In this document: positions 45,803 to 55,463 of the stretch, one piece after another
Layout of the letters: the number at the start of each line of letters is the position of its first letter
Numbering within the stretch: position 1 is the first letter of the stretch
DNA from: Streptomyces abyssomicinicus
GTDB lineage: Bacteria; Actinomycetota; Actinomycetes; Streptomycetales; Streptomycetaceae
Direction: 5' to 3'
Assembly (NCBI RefSeq): GCF_008974245.1
Contig: NZ_BBZI01000009.1
Coordinates: 364,135 to 428,134, forward strand
Length of the DNA: 64,000 nucleotides
Made by a program: the position numbers and the translations under genes
Notes under the pieces: generated by a model
The model's database searches: none
The model's input: only the letters and a program-made list of their open reading frames with translations
Told to the model about the DNA's origin: nothing

Positions 45803-46774
45803 TCAGGCGGACGTCTTCTCCGGCTCCGCCTGCTGCTCGGAGTCGGAGAGGGAGGCCAGGTAGCGCTCGGCGTCCAGGGCGGCGGAACAGCCGGTGCCGG
45901 CCGCGGTGATCGCCTGGCGGTAGGTGTGGTCGACCACATCGCCGGCGGCAAAGACACCGGTGACGTTGGTGCGGGTGGAGGGGGCCGCCACCTTGAGGTA
46001 ACCCTCGCCGTCGAGCTCCAGCTGGCCCTTGAAGAGCTCGGTGCGCGGGTCGTGTCCGATCGCGATGAACAGGCCGCTGACCGCCAGGTCCGACAGTTCG
46101 CCCGTCTTCACGTTGCGCAGCTTCAGGCCCGAGAGCTTGGCCTCGCCCTGGACCTCGGCGACCTCGCTGTCCCAGATGAAGCGGATCTTCGGATCGGCGA
46201 AGGCTCGCTCCTGCATCGCCTTGGAGGCCCGCAGGGTGTCCCTGCGGTGGACGATGGTGACCGACTTGGCGAAGCGCGAAAGGAAGGTGGCCTCTTCCAT
46301 CGCGGTGTCGCCACCGCCGATCACGGCGATGTCGTGCTCCCGGAAGAAGAAGCCGTCACAGGTGGCGCACCAGGAGACGCCCCGACCGGAGAGGGCGTCC
46401 TCGTTCGGCAGACCCAGCTTGCGGTGCTGGGAGCCGGTGGCGACGATGACGGCCTTGGCGCGGTGGACGGTTCCGGCGGTGTCCGTGACGGTCTTGATCT
46501 CACCCGTCAGGTCGGCCGAGACGATGTCGTCCGGGATCAGCTCAGCACCGAAGCGCTCGGCCTGGGCCCGCATGTTGTCCATGAGCTCCGGGCCCATGAT
46601 GCCGGTCTGGAAGCCGGGGAAGTTCTCCACCTCGGTGGTGTTCATCAGCGCGCCACCGGCGGTGACGGCGCCCTCGAACACCAGCGGCTTCAGCGACGCG
46701 CGCGCGGTGTAGAGCGCCGCCGTGTAGCCGGCGGGCCCTGAGCCGATGATGATCACGTTACGGACGTCGCTCAC
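45803..46774 (-). CDS. trxB: thioredoxin reductase (NADPH)
   Basis: A 323-residue FAD/NADPH flavoenzyme. The FAD loop is IIIGSGPAGYTAALYTARA, the redox pair is CATC in GVSWCATCDGFFF, the NADPH loop is AVIGGGDTAMEEATFL, and the C-terminal FAD motif is GVFAAGDVVDH. The GTG at 46774 has GAGGA upstream and removes a spurious 14-residue extension. It forms trxBA with trxA under a SigR-type promoter. Confidence 0.96.
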   Translation of the reverse strand: MSDVRNVIIIGSGPAGYTAALYTARASLKPLVFEGAVTAGGALMNTTEVENFPGFQTGIMGPELMDNMRAQAERFGAELIPDDIVSADLTGEIKTVTDTAGTVHRAKAVIVATGSQHRKLGLPNEDALSGRGVSWCATCDGFFFREHDIAVIGGGDTAMEEATFLSRFAKSVTIVHRRDTLRASKAMQERAFADPKIRFIWDSEVAEVQGEAKLSGLKLRNVKTGELSDLAVSGLFIAIGHDPRTELFKGQLELDGEGYLKVAAPSTRTNVTGVFAAGDVVDHTYRQAITAAGTGCSAALDAERYLASLSDSEQQAEPEKTSA

Positions 46775-46858
46775 GGCGGGATTCCTCGTCTCTGGAATAC
46801 GTCTACTGGCGGGCAAGTCTGATGCGGTGAGCCTGATTCGGCGCTCTCACATCACCCC

Positions 46859-46885
46859 AACGGATCCTAGAGGCCGGGCATTCCC
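46859..46885 (-). promoter_or_regulatory. SigR-type disulfide-stress promoter of trxBA
   Basis: On the minus strand GGGAAT (46880-46885) and GTT (46859-46861) are separated by exactly 18 bases, matching the SigR consensus GGGAAT-N18-GTT. It lies about 85 bases before the trxB start. The S. coelicolor trxBA operon is a classic SigR target. Confidence 0.82.
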
Positions 46886-46973
46886 CTCCGTGCGGGGGCA
46901 CGCGAGTGTCTCGGTGCGCGGGCATCCTGAAGGGCAACGCCTACCGGATACCCCGACGTGGCGGGCTCATCGT

Positions 46974-47906
46974 TCAGCCGGCGGTGCGGGCGTACGACTG
47001 CCGCAGAAGTACGTCTGCCTCGGCCTTGCTGCCCGAGGAGGAGTCGGTGATGCAGGAGGCATCCACCACGTAGGCGAGCACTCGGGCATCGCTCTTGGGG
47101 TCAGGGAGAACCACCAAGTAGGCGGTCTTTCCCTGGAAGGTTCCCTTCTGGGCGGCGAGAGCCTCCTCCGGGCTGTCGATGCCTTCCCGGACACAGGCGG
47201 GGACATCGACGTCCGGTCGGCCCAAGACCCTGGGCTGCGGTGAGGACGACTCTCCGGACTCGTCGGCTTCGGCGAGAAGTCCGGTCACCTCCTGCTCGAG
47301 AGGGCGCCCGGAAAAGGTCGATGCCGTCGGTGGGGCAGGGTCTTCCTGGAAGGGCTGCATCAGCAGCAGAGCGATACCGGCGGCCGCAGTGGCGAATACT
47401 GCGCCGATCGCCAGCGAACGACGGCGCCGGGTGCGCGGCCGTCCGACGGCTCGGCCGGGGCTTGAGGAAGTGGGGCGGACCGGGGGATGCGTCCCGCCGG
47501 GACCGTTCGGCCGACGGTCGGTGGGACGTGCTGTTTCACGTGAAACATGTGCTGCCGAAGTGGTGGCCTCGGGGGCGGTGTTTCCGTGACCCGTGATGCT
47601 GCCCATCTCGGCGTCACCGTCACCCGAGCCGGTCTCCGCCCTGGCACCCGCTGTGCTCAGCAGAACCTCGGCGGCCAGGGCCGCGTCGATCCGGCCGGCG
47701 ACATCGGCGGGCATCCGTACCGGTCCGGGCAGGGTGCCGAGTGCGCCCCGGATCTCCTCCAGCGCTGCTTGGACGTCGGTACAGAGAACGCAGTCCTCGA
47801 GGTGTCCGCTCACCGATGCCGTGCGGTCGGGTGCGAGGACACCTTCCACCAGGTCGGAGATCTCCGTGACGTCCGGGTGCCCGGCCGTGTCTTTCGTGGA
47901 GGTCAC
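46974..47906 (-). CDS. anti-sigma factor (ZAS zinc-finger, membrane-bound), partner of SigM
   Basis: A 310-residue transmembrane anti-sigma. The N-terminal cytoplasmic domain has the HxxxCxxC motif in GHLEDCVLCTD (about 34-44). A disordered Pro/Thr/Arg linker and one membrane helix (about 163-184) follow. The extracytoplasmic domain has a cysteine pair (VDVPACVREGID and DASCITDSS). The GTG overlaps the sigM stop (GTGA), the standard layout for a sigma/anti-sigma pair. A parS lies in its reading frame. Confidence 0.88.
   Translation of the reverse strand: MTSTKDTAGHPDVTEISDLVEGVLAPDRTASVSGHLEDCVLCTDVQAALEEIRGALGTLPGPVRMPADVAGRIDAALAAEVLLSTAGARAETGSGDGDAEMGSITGHGNTAPEATTSAAHVSRETARPTDRRPNGPGGTHPPVRPTSSSPGRAVGRPRTRRRRSLAIGAVFATAAAGIALLLMQPFQEDPAPPTASTFSGRPLEQEVTGLLAEADESGESSSPQPRVLGRPDVDVPACVREGIDSPEEALAAQKGTFQGKTAYLVVLPDPKSDARVLAYVVDASCITDSSSGSKAEADVLLRQSYARTAG
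47533..47546. promoter_or_regulatory. parS site inside the anti-sigma gene
   Basis: A perfect GTTTCACGTGAAAC in the linker-coding part, read as Val-Ser-Arg-Glu-Thr. Confidence 0.95.
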
Positions 47907-48628
47907 GCTCGATCACCTCCGCCCTTCGCGGTCGCAGAATCAGTGGGTCCAAGGGTGGGCCTGTCCGGTGCGCTAGGTGGGACGGATGCGCGGTGCGGAC
48001 GGTTCCGCCCTTCATAAGGAGGACCTGGAGGATGTGCGCCGTGCTCCGTGGGTGGCGTCCTCAGATGGGCCAGCAGAGGAAGAAGTCGGGCTCGGCCCCG
48101 GGCACAGCGGCTCTTCACCGTGCCGACCGGTACGTCGAGGATTCCGGCGGCCTCCGCGACCGGATAGCCCTGCATGTCCACCAGCACCAGTGCGGACCGC
48201 TGGTCCGGTGGAAGGGTGGCGAGCGCGCGGACGAGTTCTCGGTGGAGGTCGTTGCGTTCCGCGGGCGCGGAGGCCGCTTCGTGCGGCTCCAGCAGTTGTT
48301 CCAGGCGCTCCGGGTCGTCCACCGGCGATGTCCTACGGGTCGCGGCCTTGCGTGCGCGGTCCAGGCAGGCGTTCACCGTGATGCGGTGGAGCCACGTGGT
48401 CACGGCCGAGTGGCCGCGGAAGGTATGGGCGCTGCGATAAGCGGAGACCAGGGCATCCTGGACGGCGTCCGCAGCCTCTTCCCGGTCGCCGAGGGTGCGG
48501 AGGGCCACCGCCCACAGACGGTCTCGATGGCGGCGGACCAGTTCACCGAATGCCTCGGGATCACCCCGCAGACGGAGAGCGATCAGTTCCCGGTCGTCCG
48601 TGCCCTCGTACCTGGCGGTGTCTGCCAT
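47903..48628 (-). CDS. sigM: ECF RNA polymerase sigma factor SigM
   Basis: A 241-residue ECF sigma. Region 2 spans about 20-92 (FGELVRRHRDRLWAVALRTL, HSAVTTWLHRITVNACLDRA). Region 4 spans about 135-188 (LPPDQRSALVLVDMQGYPVA, GTVKSRCARGRARL). A Pro/Arg tail of about 50 residues follows. The sigM, anti-sigma, trxB, trxA order equals that of M. tuberculosis. ATG 48628. Confidence 0.92.
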   Translation of the reverse strand: MADTARYEGTDDRELIALRLRGDPEAFGELVRRHRDRLWAVALRTLGDREEAADAVQDALVSAYRSAHTFRGHSAVTTWLHRITVNACLDRARKAATRRTSPVDDPERLEQLLEPHEAASAPAERNDLHRELVRALATLPPDQRSALVLVDMQGYPVAEAAGILDVPVGTVKSRCARGRARLLPLLAHLRTPPTEHGAHPPGPPYEGRNRPHRASVPPSAPDRPTLGPTDSATAKGGGDRA

Positions 48629-48709
48629 CCGGCCCTCCCCCTGGGGTCCACTCCCCCGAGTGGGCCGCGGCCCGTGCCGTGCGTGGGGCGGCGACCCGTC
48701 GTCGGTGCG

Positions 48710-50383
48710 TCAGCTGCTCACCTTGACGTCCACCACCCGGCCGCGGAAGGTGCCGGAGCTTTCCGGTGGGAGCTTTGTCAGCCAGACGAGGAGGTAGCGG
48801 GACTCGACTTCCTTGTCCGGGGTGAGGGTCACCGAGGTGCCGGAGCCCTTGGCCACCTTGGCGTAGTCGTCGAAGGAGGTGGGCTGGGAGCCGGCGCTGA
48901 CGTCCGCGGCACGGAGCTCGACCGAGGTCTCCCCCTTGAAGGTGACGGTCACCTTGCCGACCGTCTGGGTCTTCCCCAGGTCGAGGATGACGCCGACGCC
49001 CGGCTTCAGGTTTCCGAACTCGGCATAGCCTCGGTAGTAGTCCGTCTGCCAGTAGGTGTCGGACTTGCCGTCGTAGACCTTGCTTATGTCCGACGGCTTC
49101 TCCGTGCTGTCACCGAAGGGGTCGAAGTCGGTGGCGTTCTTGATGGCTATCGGCTCGGGCTGCTGGGGCTTGTCGTCCTTCGGCTGCGTCTGTGGCACCG
49201 TGTCGAGCGGTTCGCCGCCGTTGTGCATCAGGACGTCCGCGAGCTGCCAGCTTCCCAGGCCGAGGGCGGCGATCAGAAGGGCGGAGACCGCCCACTTGAG
49301 TGCCTTGCCCGTCCGGGTCTCCAGCGGGGCGGGAGGCGCCGGAACGGGCGGCGGTACGGGACCCGCGGCCGTGTACGAGGTCCGCGCGTACGGGGGACGC
49401 GGGTACTCGGAGGGCGGCGTGAAGGAGGGCTCGGGCCGCCGGACGCGGGGCATCTCGATGACGGCCTTGGAGAGCTCCTCCGGCGTGGTGCAGGCGGCCT
49501 CGTGGCGGGAGGCGGTGGCACCGTCGTTGGCGAGGGCCCGCATGGCGAGTTCGGAGAGCCCCAGGTGGACGCCCGCACGGACCTGGTCCGGGGGGATCAG
49601 ACCGAGGTCCTTGGGCAGGCCGGAGAGGCCGTGGGCGTCGGTCTCGTAGGGCCACCGCTGGGTCAGACCGGCATAGAGAAGGGCGCCGACGGCCTCGGTG
49701 TCGGCGCGCTGCGGGGTGTCGGAGCGGACGCCGCGCAGCGCGGCGCTCACGGCGAGGCCGCGGATGCGCCACTGTCCGGTGGACGTGCGGAGAACGGTGC
49801 CGGGTGTGAGGCAGAGATGCGCCAGGCCCTCGCGGTGGGCGGCGGCCATGGCCTGGGAGACCTGGAGGACCATCTGGTAGGCGTCGTGCGCCTCCAGCGG
49901 CCCTGACGCCAGCAGGGCCGTGAGTTCGCTGGCGTCGGGGAGCCATTCGTGGACGACGTAGACCAGGTCCTCGTCCTCCACGGCGTCGAGGACCTGGACG
50001 AACCGGGGGTCGCCGAGGAGAGCCGCGGAGCGGGCCGCGGAGAGGACCGATCGGGCGCGCGGATGGTTGGCGGGAAGGATGTGGACACCGACGGCGCGAC
50101 GGAGCATCTCGTCCATCGCGCGCCAGCTGCTGAACCCGTCCAGACGGGTGACGCATTCCTCCAGGCGGTACCGCCTGGCCAGCTTGTGGCCACTGTGCAG
50201 TTCCAGCGCCTGGGCGGGGACGGAGTCCGCCACCACGAGGTCGCCCTGCGCCTGGTCGTGCTCCGTGCCCGGTCGCCGCTTCTGGGCCACCCCGTCGGCC
50301 GTGGACTGGTCCGCCTCGGCGGTCAACGACTCGTCGCCGCTGTTGCCTGCCACGTCGACGGCAGCTGTGCTTCGTTCCGCCAC
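48710..50383 (-). CDS. membrane-anchored pseudokinase with C-terminal discoidin-like domain
   Basis: A 557-residue protein. The cytoplasmic part (about 65-330) has a protein-kinase fold, but the catalytic loop reads HLCLTPGTVL where HRDxKxxN is expected and the DFG site reads IRGLAVSA, so it should not phosphorylate. A Pro-rich linker, one membrane helix (about 392-412) and an extracytoplasmic F5/8C-like domain (about 445-557, VYDGKSDTYWQTDYY) follow. In M. tuberculosis the equivalent pseudokinase is fused to MurJ (MviN); here it is a separate gene 117 bases after murJ. GTG start 50383. Confidence 0.85.
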   Translation of the reverse strand: MAERSTAAVDVAGNSGDESLTAEADQSTADGVAQKRRPGTEHDQAQGDLVVADSVPAQALELHSGHKLARRYRLEECVTRLDGFSSWRAMDEMLRRAVGVHILPANHPRARSVLSAARSAALLGDPRFVQVLDAVEDEDLVYVVHEWLPDASELTALLASGPLEAHDAYQMVLQVSQAMAAAHREGLAHLCLTPGTVLRTSTGQWRIRGLAVSAALRGVRSDTPQRADTEAVGALLYAGLTQRWPYETDAHGLSGLPKDLGLIPPDQVRAGVHLGLSELAMRALANDGATASRHEAACTTPEELSKAVIEMPRVRRPEPSFTPPSEYPRPPYARTSYTAAGPVPPPVPAPPAPLETRTGKALKWAVSALLIAALGLGSWQLADVLMHNGGEPLDTVPQTQPKDDKPQQPEPIAIKNATDFDPFGDSTEKPSDISKVYDGKSDTYWQTDYYRGYAEFGNLKPGVGVILDLGKTQTVGKVTVTFKGETSVELRAADVSAGSQPTSFDDYAKVAKGSGTSVTLTPDKEVESRYLLVWLTKLPPESSGTFRGRVVDVKVSS

Positions 50384-50500
50384 CGTCGTCCCTGCCTCCC
50401 CATCCGTCGCGTGCTCACCACGCCGAAACCCATTGTGCCCACAGTCCGTCACTCCGCACGACAAGCGGTGGCGGCCGATGGTTGTGCGCCTACCCCGGAC

Positions 50501-52783
50501 TCAGCGCCCGAGGCGTCCCCGGACCATGCCGACCAGAGAATTGAGCTCCTCCACCCTCATCCGCCGCGCGGCCAGGAAGAAGACCCCGAGGAGAACGATG
50601 CCACCCAGCACGAGCGCACTCAGCGATCCGAGGATTGTCCATCCGAGGGTGCGGCCGATGCCGTAGGAGACCGCCCCGCTGAGTGCGGCGGCCGGGACCG
50701 ACGCGATGCAGAGCCTGGCATACGTCCGCAGGACGCGGGAGCCGTCCAGGTCGCCGCCGAGCTTCTTCCGCAGGCGGCGCCATGCGACGCCCACACCGAT
50801 GCCGTAGGCGAGGCCGTAGGAGGCGGCCATGCCCACCACGGCCCACCGGGCGGGGAGCAGCAGGAAGCAGAGGAACGACGCGCCGGCGTTGCCCGCCGCG
50901 ACGATCACGGTGTTGTAGAAGGGCGTCCGGGTGTCCTCGTAGGCGTAGAAGGCGCGGAGCACGACGTACTGGACCGAGTAGGGGATCAGGCCCAGACCGA
51001 AGGCCATCAGCATGTAGCCCATGTTCGTCGCCGCGGACGTGCCGGAGCCGCCGAACATCAGGTTGCACATCGGGACGCCGAGAGCGAGGAAGCCGAAAGC
51101 GATCGGCACGATCGCCACGGCGGTGGTGCGCAGGCCCTGCGAGATGTCGTCACGGACGGCACCGGCATCGTCCTCGGCCGCGGACCGGGCCAGGCGCGGC
51201 AGCAGCGCGGCCATCAGCGACACCGTGATGATGGCCTGGGGCAGGCCCCAGATCAGCTGGGCGTTGGCATAGGCGCTGAAGCCGGTACCGGGGATGCTCT
51301 CGCCGTCCAGCAGGGCCGCGGTGGCCAGCTGCGAGACCACGACGGCACCCAGCTGGTTGGCGAGGACGAAGAGGATGGTCCACTTGGCCAGCTTGGCGGC
51401 CTTGCCCATGCCGTGGCCCCGCCAGTCGAAGCGGAGCCGCAGCTTGAACCCGCTCTCCCGCAGGTAGGGGATCATCGCCAGCGCCTGGACGACCAGGCCG
51501 AGCAGTACCCCGATGCCGAGCAGGCGGACGCCCTCCGGCGGGATGGACTGCACCTGCATCTTCGAGTCGGCGGCCGTGCCGTAGACCCAGAGGAACATGC
51601 CCAGGGTGACGATGATGACGATGTTGTTGAGGACCGGGGTCCACATCATCGCGCCGAACCGGTTCCTCGCGTTGAGAATCTGCCCCATCACCACGTGGAT
51701 GCCCATGAAGAAGATCGTGGGCAGGAAGTACAAGGTGAAGGTGACGGCGACGTCGTTGGCGGCGGGCTCGTCCGCGATGGAGCTGGAGAGGGCGCGGACG
51801 AGCAGCGGCGCGCCCAGCATGGCGAGCGCGGTGAGGGCGGCCAGGGCCACCATCACCAGGGTGAGCAGGCGGTTGGCGTACGCCTCGCCGCCGTCCTCGT
51901 CCTGCTTCATGGCACGCACCAGCTGCGGCACGAAGACGGAGTTCAGGCCACCGCCCACGGTGAGGATGTAGATCATCGTCGGCAGCTGGTAGGCGACCTG
52001 GAAGGCGTCACCGAGCGTGGCCGTGCCCAGCGCGGCGACGATCAGCATCGAGCGGACGAATCCGGTGAGGCGCGACACCAAGGTGCCGGCGGCCATCATG
52101 GCACTCGACTTCAGGACGTTGGACGCACGGCCGCCCTTCTTGGCCGTCGGAGCGGGCTCCGGGCCCGCGGCCGGTGTGCCGGGCGGCTGCGGAAAGGCCT
52201 GAGGCGGCCCGGCCGGGCCGGGGGGCACTCCAGGCACCACCGGAGCCTGTGCGGGGCCGGGGACGCCCACCGGGGGCAGGGCAGGGCCCGCGGCCGGGTC
52301 GGCCGGAGGCCGGGGGCCGTTCGGCTGCTGGTCGCGATAGAGGTTGGCGAAGGCGTCCGGGCTCCGGTCCGCCGAGGCGGCACCGGTCACCAGTTCGTCG
52401 ATGCCGACGTACGGGGTGGTGCGACCGTCCACCGGCCCGCCCGGGCCCTGGCCGGGCGCCGGAGCCCAGACCCGCGGGTCCGGACCTCGCGGAGGCTCCT
52501 GCGGCCGGGTGTGGCCGTAGGGGTCCTGCGGGCCCGGTGCGGCGGGCGGATGCATGGCGCCGTCGTAGAACGCCTCACCGACCGGCTCCTGCGAGAGATC
52601 CTGCTCCCGATGGCCCGGCCCTCGATGGTCCGGCCCTGGATAGGGGTCCTGGTCGTAGGCGTCCTGGTGGTACATGTCCGTGGGCGGCTGCGGCGGCACC
52701 TGCCCGTGCTCGGTCGGCGGCATGCCGGGGTGGCCCGAGCCGCCCGCGGACCGGCCGCGGTCACCGTCGTACGGCGCGTTCAT
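50501..52783 (-). CDS. murJ: lipid II flippase MurJ (MviN)
   Basis: A 760-residue MOP-superfamily flippase that moves lipid-linked peptidoglycan precursor across the membrane. About 205 N-terminal residues are Pro/Gly/Gln-rich and cytoplasmic, a Streptomyces feature. The 14-15 membrane helices follow from about 230 (SSAMMAAGTLVSRLTGFVRS, VFVPQLVRAMKQDE). ATG 52783 with GAGGTGGGG upstream. It is 47 bases after DUF6049. Confidence 0.94.
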   Translation of the reverse strand: MNAPYDGDRGRSAGGSGHPGMPPTEHGQVPPQPPTDMYHQDAYDQDPYPGPDHRGPGHREQDLSQEPVGEAFYDGAMHPPAAPGPQDPYGHTRPQEPPRGPDPRVWAPAPGQGPGGPVDGRTTPYVGIDELVTGAASADRSPDAFANLYRDQQPNGPRPPADPAAGPALPPVGVPGPAQAPVVPGVPPGPAGPPQAFPQPPGTPAAGPEPAPTAKKGGRASNVLKSSAMMAAGTLVSRLTGFVRSMLIVAALGTATLGDAFQVAYQLPTMIYILTVGGGLNSVFVPQLVRAMKQDEDGGEAYANRLLTLVMVALAALTALAMLGAPLLVRALSSSIADEPAANDVAVTFTLYFLPTIFFMGIHVVMGQILNARNRFGAMMWTPVLNNIVIIVTLGMFLWVYGTAADSKMQVQSIPPEGVRLLGIGVLLGLVVQALAMIPYLRESGFKLRLRFDWRGHGMGKAAKLAKWTILFVLANQLGAVVVSQLATAALLDGESIPGTGFSAYANAQLIWGLPQAIITVSLMAALLPRLARSAAEDDAGAVRDDISQGLRTTAVAIVPIAFGFLALGVPMCNLMFGGSGTSAATNMGYMLMAFGLGLIPYSVQYVVLRAFYAYEDTRTPFYNTVIVAAGNAGASFLCFLLLPARWAVVGMAASYGLAYGIGVGVAWRRLRKKLGGDLDGSRVLRTYARLCIASVPAAALSGAVSYGIGRTLGWTILGSLSALVLGGIVLLGVFFLAARRMRVEELNSLVGMVRGRLGR

Positions 52784-52830
52784 GGTTACCCCACCTCATG
52801 GTTTCCCGGGCCGACCGGCCACGACATCGC

Positions 52831-55182
52831 TCAACGGTCCACTTTCTCACCCGTGGCGGACGGGTCGGCGCTTTCGGCCGAGGTGTCCGGGCGCGGGTCA
52901 CTCGCCTGCTCGGGGGCGTCCGGGCCGTCCCCGGCCCCGTCCCCGGCCTCGTCACCCGCGGCTGCCTCCGCATCGCCCTCGTCGCGCGCCGCGGCACGCT
53001 TGCGCTGGGTGTACATACGGAAGCCTGCCAGCACCAGGATCAGTACGCCGCCTCCGATGACCAACATCACCGTGGCGGTCACCTCGGTGGCGCGGACGTC
53101 GAAGGCCACCGAGCGGCCGTAGGCGTGCCCGTCCTCCGTGTAGAGCTGGGCGACCACCGTGACCGGGCCGTTGGCGTTGGCCGAGGTGGTGAACTTCACC
53201 GAGTGGCTGTGCCCACCGGACACAGAGATCGGCTGCTCGTCGTACTTCTGCCCGTCGATCTCCAGACGGGAGGGGTTGGTGGAGGTCAGCCGGAGGACCA
53301 GACCCTCGACGCCCTGCACCAGGTTGTTCTGCACCGTCACCGGGATGGTGGCGCTGTGCCCGGAGAGCTTGGTCTCCGACTTGTCGATCAGCGACACCTG
53401 GTCGGCGAGGTCGTCGAGGTATGCCTTCACATCGGCGCGGTAGTCGCCCGCCGCCCCGGCATGCCCCCGCCAGGAGACGGACATGGCGCGGTTCATTGCC
53501 CGGCCGAACGGCGTGACGACCCGGTCCTCGTTGCTGAGGATCACCTTGAAGCTGTCGAGCTTGGCCTGTGTCTCGGCGATCTGCTCGAAGGCCTCCCGGG
53601 GGAGCTGCTTCTTCCGCAGCGCCGACGGGTAGGCCGACTGCGGCGGCACGGTGGTGGAGGCCCGGGGATCCGGATCGTCCTCCACGGCCTCCGCAAGTGT
53701 CTGCGGGGTCGACCAGGACCCTTCCCGGAGGGCGGTCAGGGCCTCAGCCATCGCCTGTGCCTGGCTCGCGGACGGCATCCGCTGCGGGGCGACGACGATG
53801 CTGCGGTCCTTGTTGGTCTGCTGGGTGATCGCGACGCTCTGGGCGAGGAACTTCTGCACGGCCAGGGTGGCGTTCTCCGCCCGGGTCAGGTCGCCCTCGA
53901 AGGCGGTCGACAACCATGCGTCGGCCACCACCGCGGTGGTACCGCCACCGATGGGACGGGCGGCCGAGGGGGTGTAGGAGAGGTCGTCCTTGAGGCTGTC
54001 GCTGCGTGCGATCACCTTGTCGGCGCCGGCGGAGGTGGCCACGTTCTTGATGGCGGGGTCCAGTGCGCCCTCGACCGGCCAGGCGTACTCCGTGCTGGGC
54101 TCCACATGGAGGATGGTCCGCACGGTCTCGGCGGCCACACCGGTGGCTTCCTTGAGGTGGTTCAGCGTGCCGCTGACATTCCGGCCGTTGTGCGCGACGG
54201 AGGCCAGGTCAGGGTCGCCGTAGGGCAGCGCGACGACTTCCTGGTCCTCGACCGCGGAGGAGAGCTTGGCCAGCCAGCGGTTGGCCTGGGTCTCGTGCTG
54301 CTGCGTGCCGGCCACCGTCCGGCCGTCCTCGGTCTTCACCTGGTAGGAGCCGTCCGCCATGGCGTCCACGGCGGCGAGCAGGTCCGGGTCGACCACCCAG
54401 GTGATGTCGAGCCGGTCACCCAGCGAGACCATGCGGTCCAGGCGGCCACCAGGCGCGATCTCGCGGGACAGTGAGTCGTTCAGGAACACCGGGGCCTGCT
54501 GCTCGTCGGTCTCCGCGGTCATCTGCACGGAGGAGATCAGCGGCCAGAGGAAGGTCGTACGGGTGCTGGTCCCCTTCTCCGGCTGCCAGGGCAGCACGGT
54601 CCGCTGAATGCCGAGCACCTGCTCCGCCCACGGCTGGTCGGCGGTGCGGCCCGAGACCGAGGCACCGAACTGGTACACCCCGGCACCTCCCAGGCCCAGC
54701 TCGTCGGCCGGGACGGTGATGGTGAAGGGCTGCGACACCTTCGGCTCGAGCCTGGCGAACTCGGCGGTGTGATCGCCGCCGACCGCCTGGCCCTCCACGC
54801 CGTTCTGGAACGCGGTGCGCCGGGAGACTTCCTCGATCGATGAGCGGGTCTGCAGCGCCTCGCCCAGCCGAAGGTCGACCCGGGCTTCGGTGACGGCCTG
54901 CTTACCCGTGTTGGTGACGGTGCCGGAGACGGTCAGCGTGTCGTCCTCGGTGACGACGCCCGGTGTCACCTTGTCCAGGGAGACGGACACGGGCCCGGAG
55001 GCATCCTGAGCGGCCTCCGCGGCCGCCGGTGTGGCCGTGGGGGCCGCTGCCGCCGACCCGGCGGAGGGCAGGTGGAGGAAGCCGGCCAGCAGAGGCGCTC
55101 CGGCAAGCACTGCGCCGGTGCGCCGCAACCACCGGCGGCCAGGTGAGGAACTCATCCCCTGGAAGTCTGCCGCCTGGGCCAC
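52831..55182 (-). CDS. DUF6049 family exported membrane-anchored protein
   Basis: A 783-residue envelope protein (M. tuberculosis Rv3909-like). A signal peptide lies near residues 10-48 (TGAVLAGAPLLAGFLHLPSA). A long extracytoplasmic region has an Ig-like start (VSGTVTNTGKQAVTEARVDL) and a central stretch with DITWVVDPDLLAAVDAM and VVALPYGDPDLASVAH resembling a degenerate polysaccharide-deacetylase fold. A C-terminal membrane helix and an acidic cytoplasmic tail end it. GTG 55182 is preferred to ATG 55155 for spacing. It heads the DUF6049-murJ-pseudokinase-sigM series. Confidence 0.85.
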   Translation of the reverse strand: MAQAADFQGMSSSPGRRWLRRTGAVLAGAPLLAGFLHLPSAGSAAAAPTATPAAAEAAQDASGPVSVSLDKVTPGVVTEDDTLTVSGTVTNTGKQAVTEARVDLRLGEALQTRSSIEEVSRRTAFQNGVEGQAVGGDHTAEFARLEPKVSQPFTITVPADELGLGGAGVYQFGASVSGRTADQPWAEQVLGIQRTVLPWQPEKGTSTRTTFLWPLISSVQMTAETDEQQAPVFLNDSLSREIAPGGRLDRMVSLGDRLDITWVVDPDLLAAVDAMADGSYQVKTEDGRTVAGTQQHETQANRWLAKLSSAVEDQEVVALPYGDPDLASVAHNGRNVSGTLNHLKEATGVAAETVRTILHVEPSTEYAWPVEGALDPAIKNVATSAGADKVIARSDSLKDDLSYTPSAARPIGGGTTAVVADAWLSTAFEGDLTRAENATLAVQKFLAQSVAITQQTNKDRSIVVAPQRMPSASQAQAMAEALTALREGSWSTPQTLAEAVEDDPDPRASTTVPPQSAYPSALRKKQLPREAFEQIAETQAKLDSFKVILSNEDRVVTPFGRAMNRAMSVSWRGHAGAAGDYRADVKAYLDDLADQVSLIDKSETKLSGHSATIPVTVQNNLVQGVEGLVLRLTSTNPSRLEIDGQKYDEQPISVSGGHSHSVKFTTSANANGPVTVVAQLYTEDGHAYGRSVAFDVRATEVTATVMLVIGGGVLILVLAGFRMYTQRKRAAARDEGDAEAAAGDEAGDGAGDGPDAPEQASDPRPDTSAESADPSATGEKVDR

Positions 55183-55463
55183 GCGCTCGTCCGTCCCTCG
55201 TCGTCGGTGGTGGTCTTCGGTACCGGATCTTCGGCCGCCGGTCGTACGGCGACCGGCTGCGGGGTTGTTCCGCTCGCCGGCTCCTGTCCGAGTGTGCGTC
55301 CAGGCATGGTAACGAGGTGGGAGGAGAGGAAGTGCCACGGACCGCTGTGCAGGACCCCGGCGGAGCGCTGTGCAGGGTCCGGCCGGCTGTGCCATCGCTC
55401 ATACACGGGCCAGGAATCCACTGGCGAGCGCCCCGAGCGCCGGGCCACGTACTCTTTTCTGTT

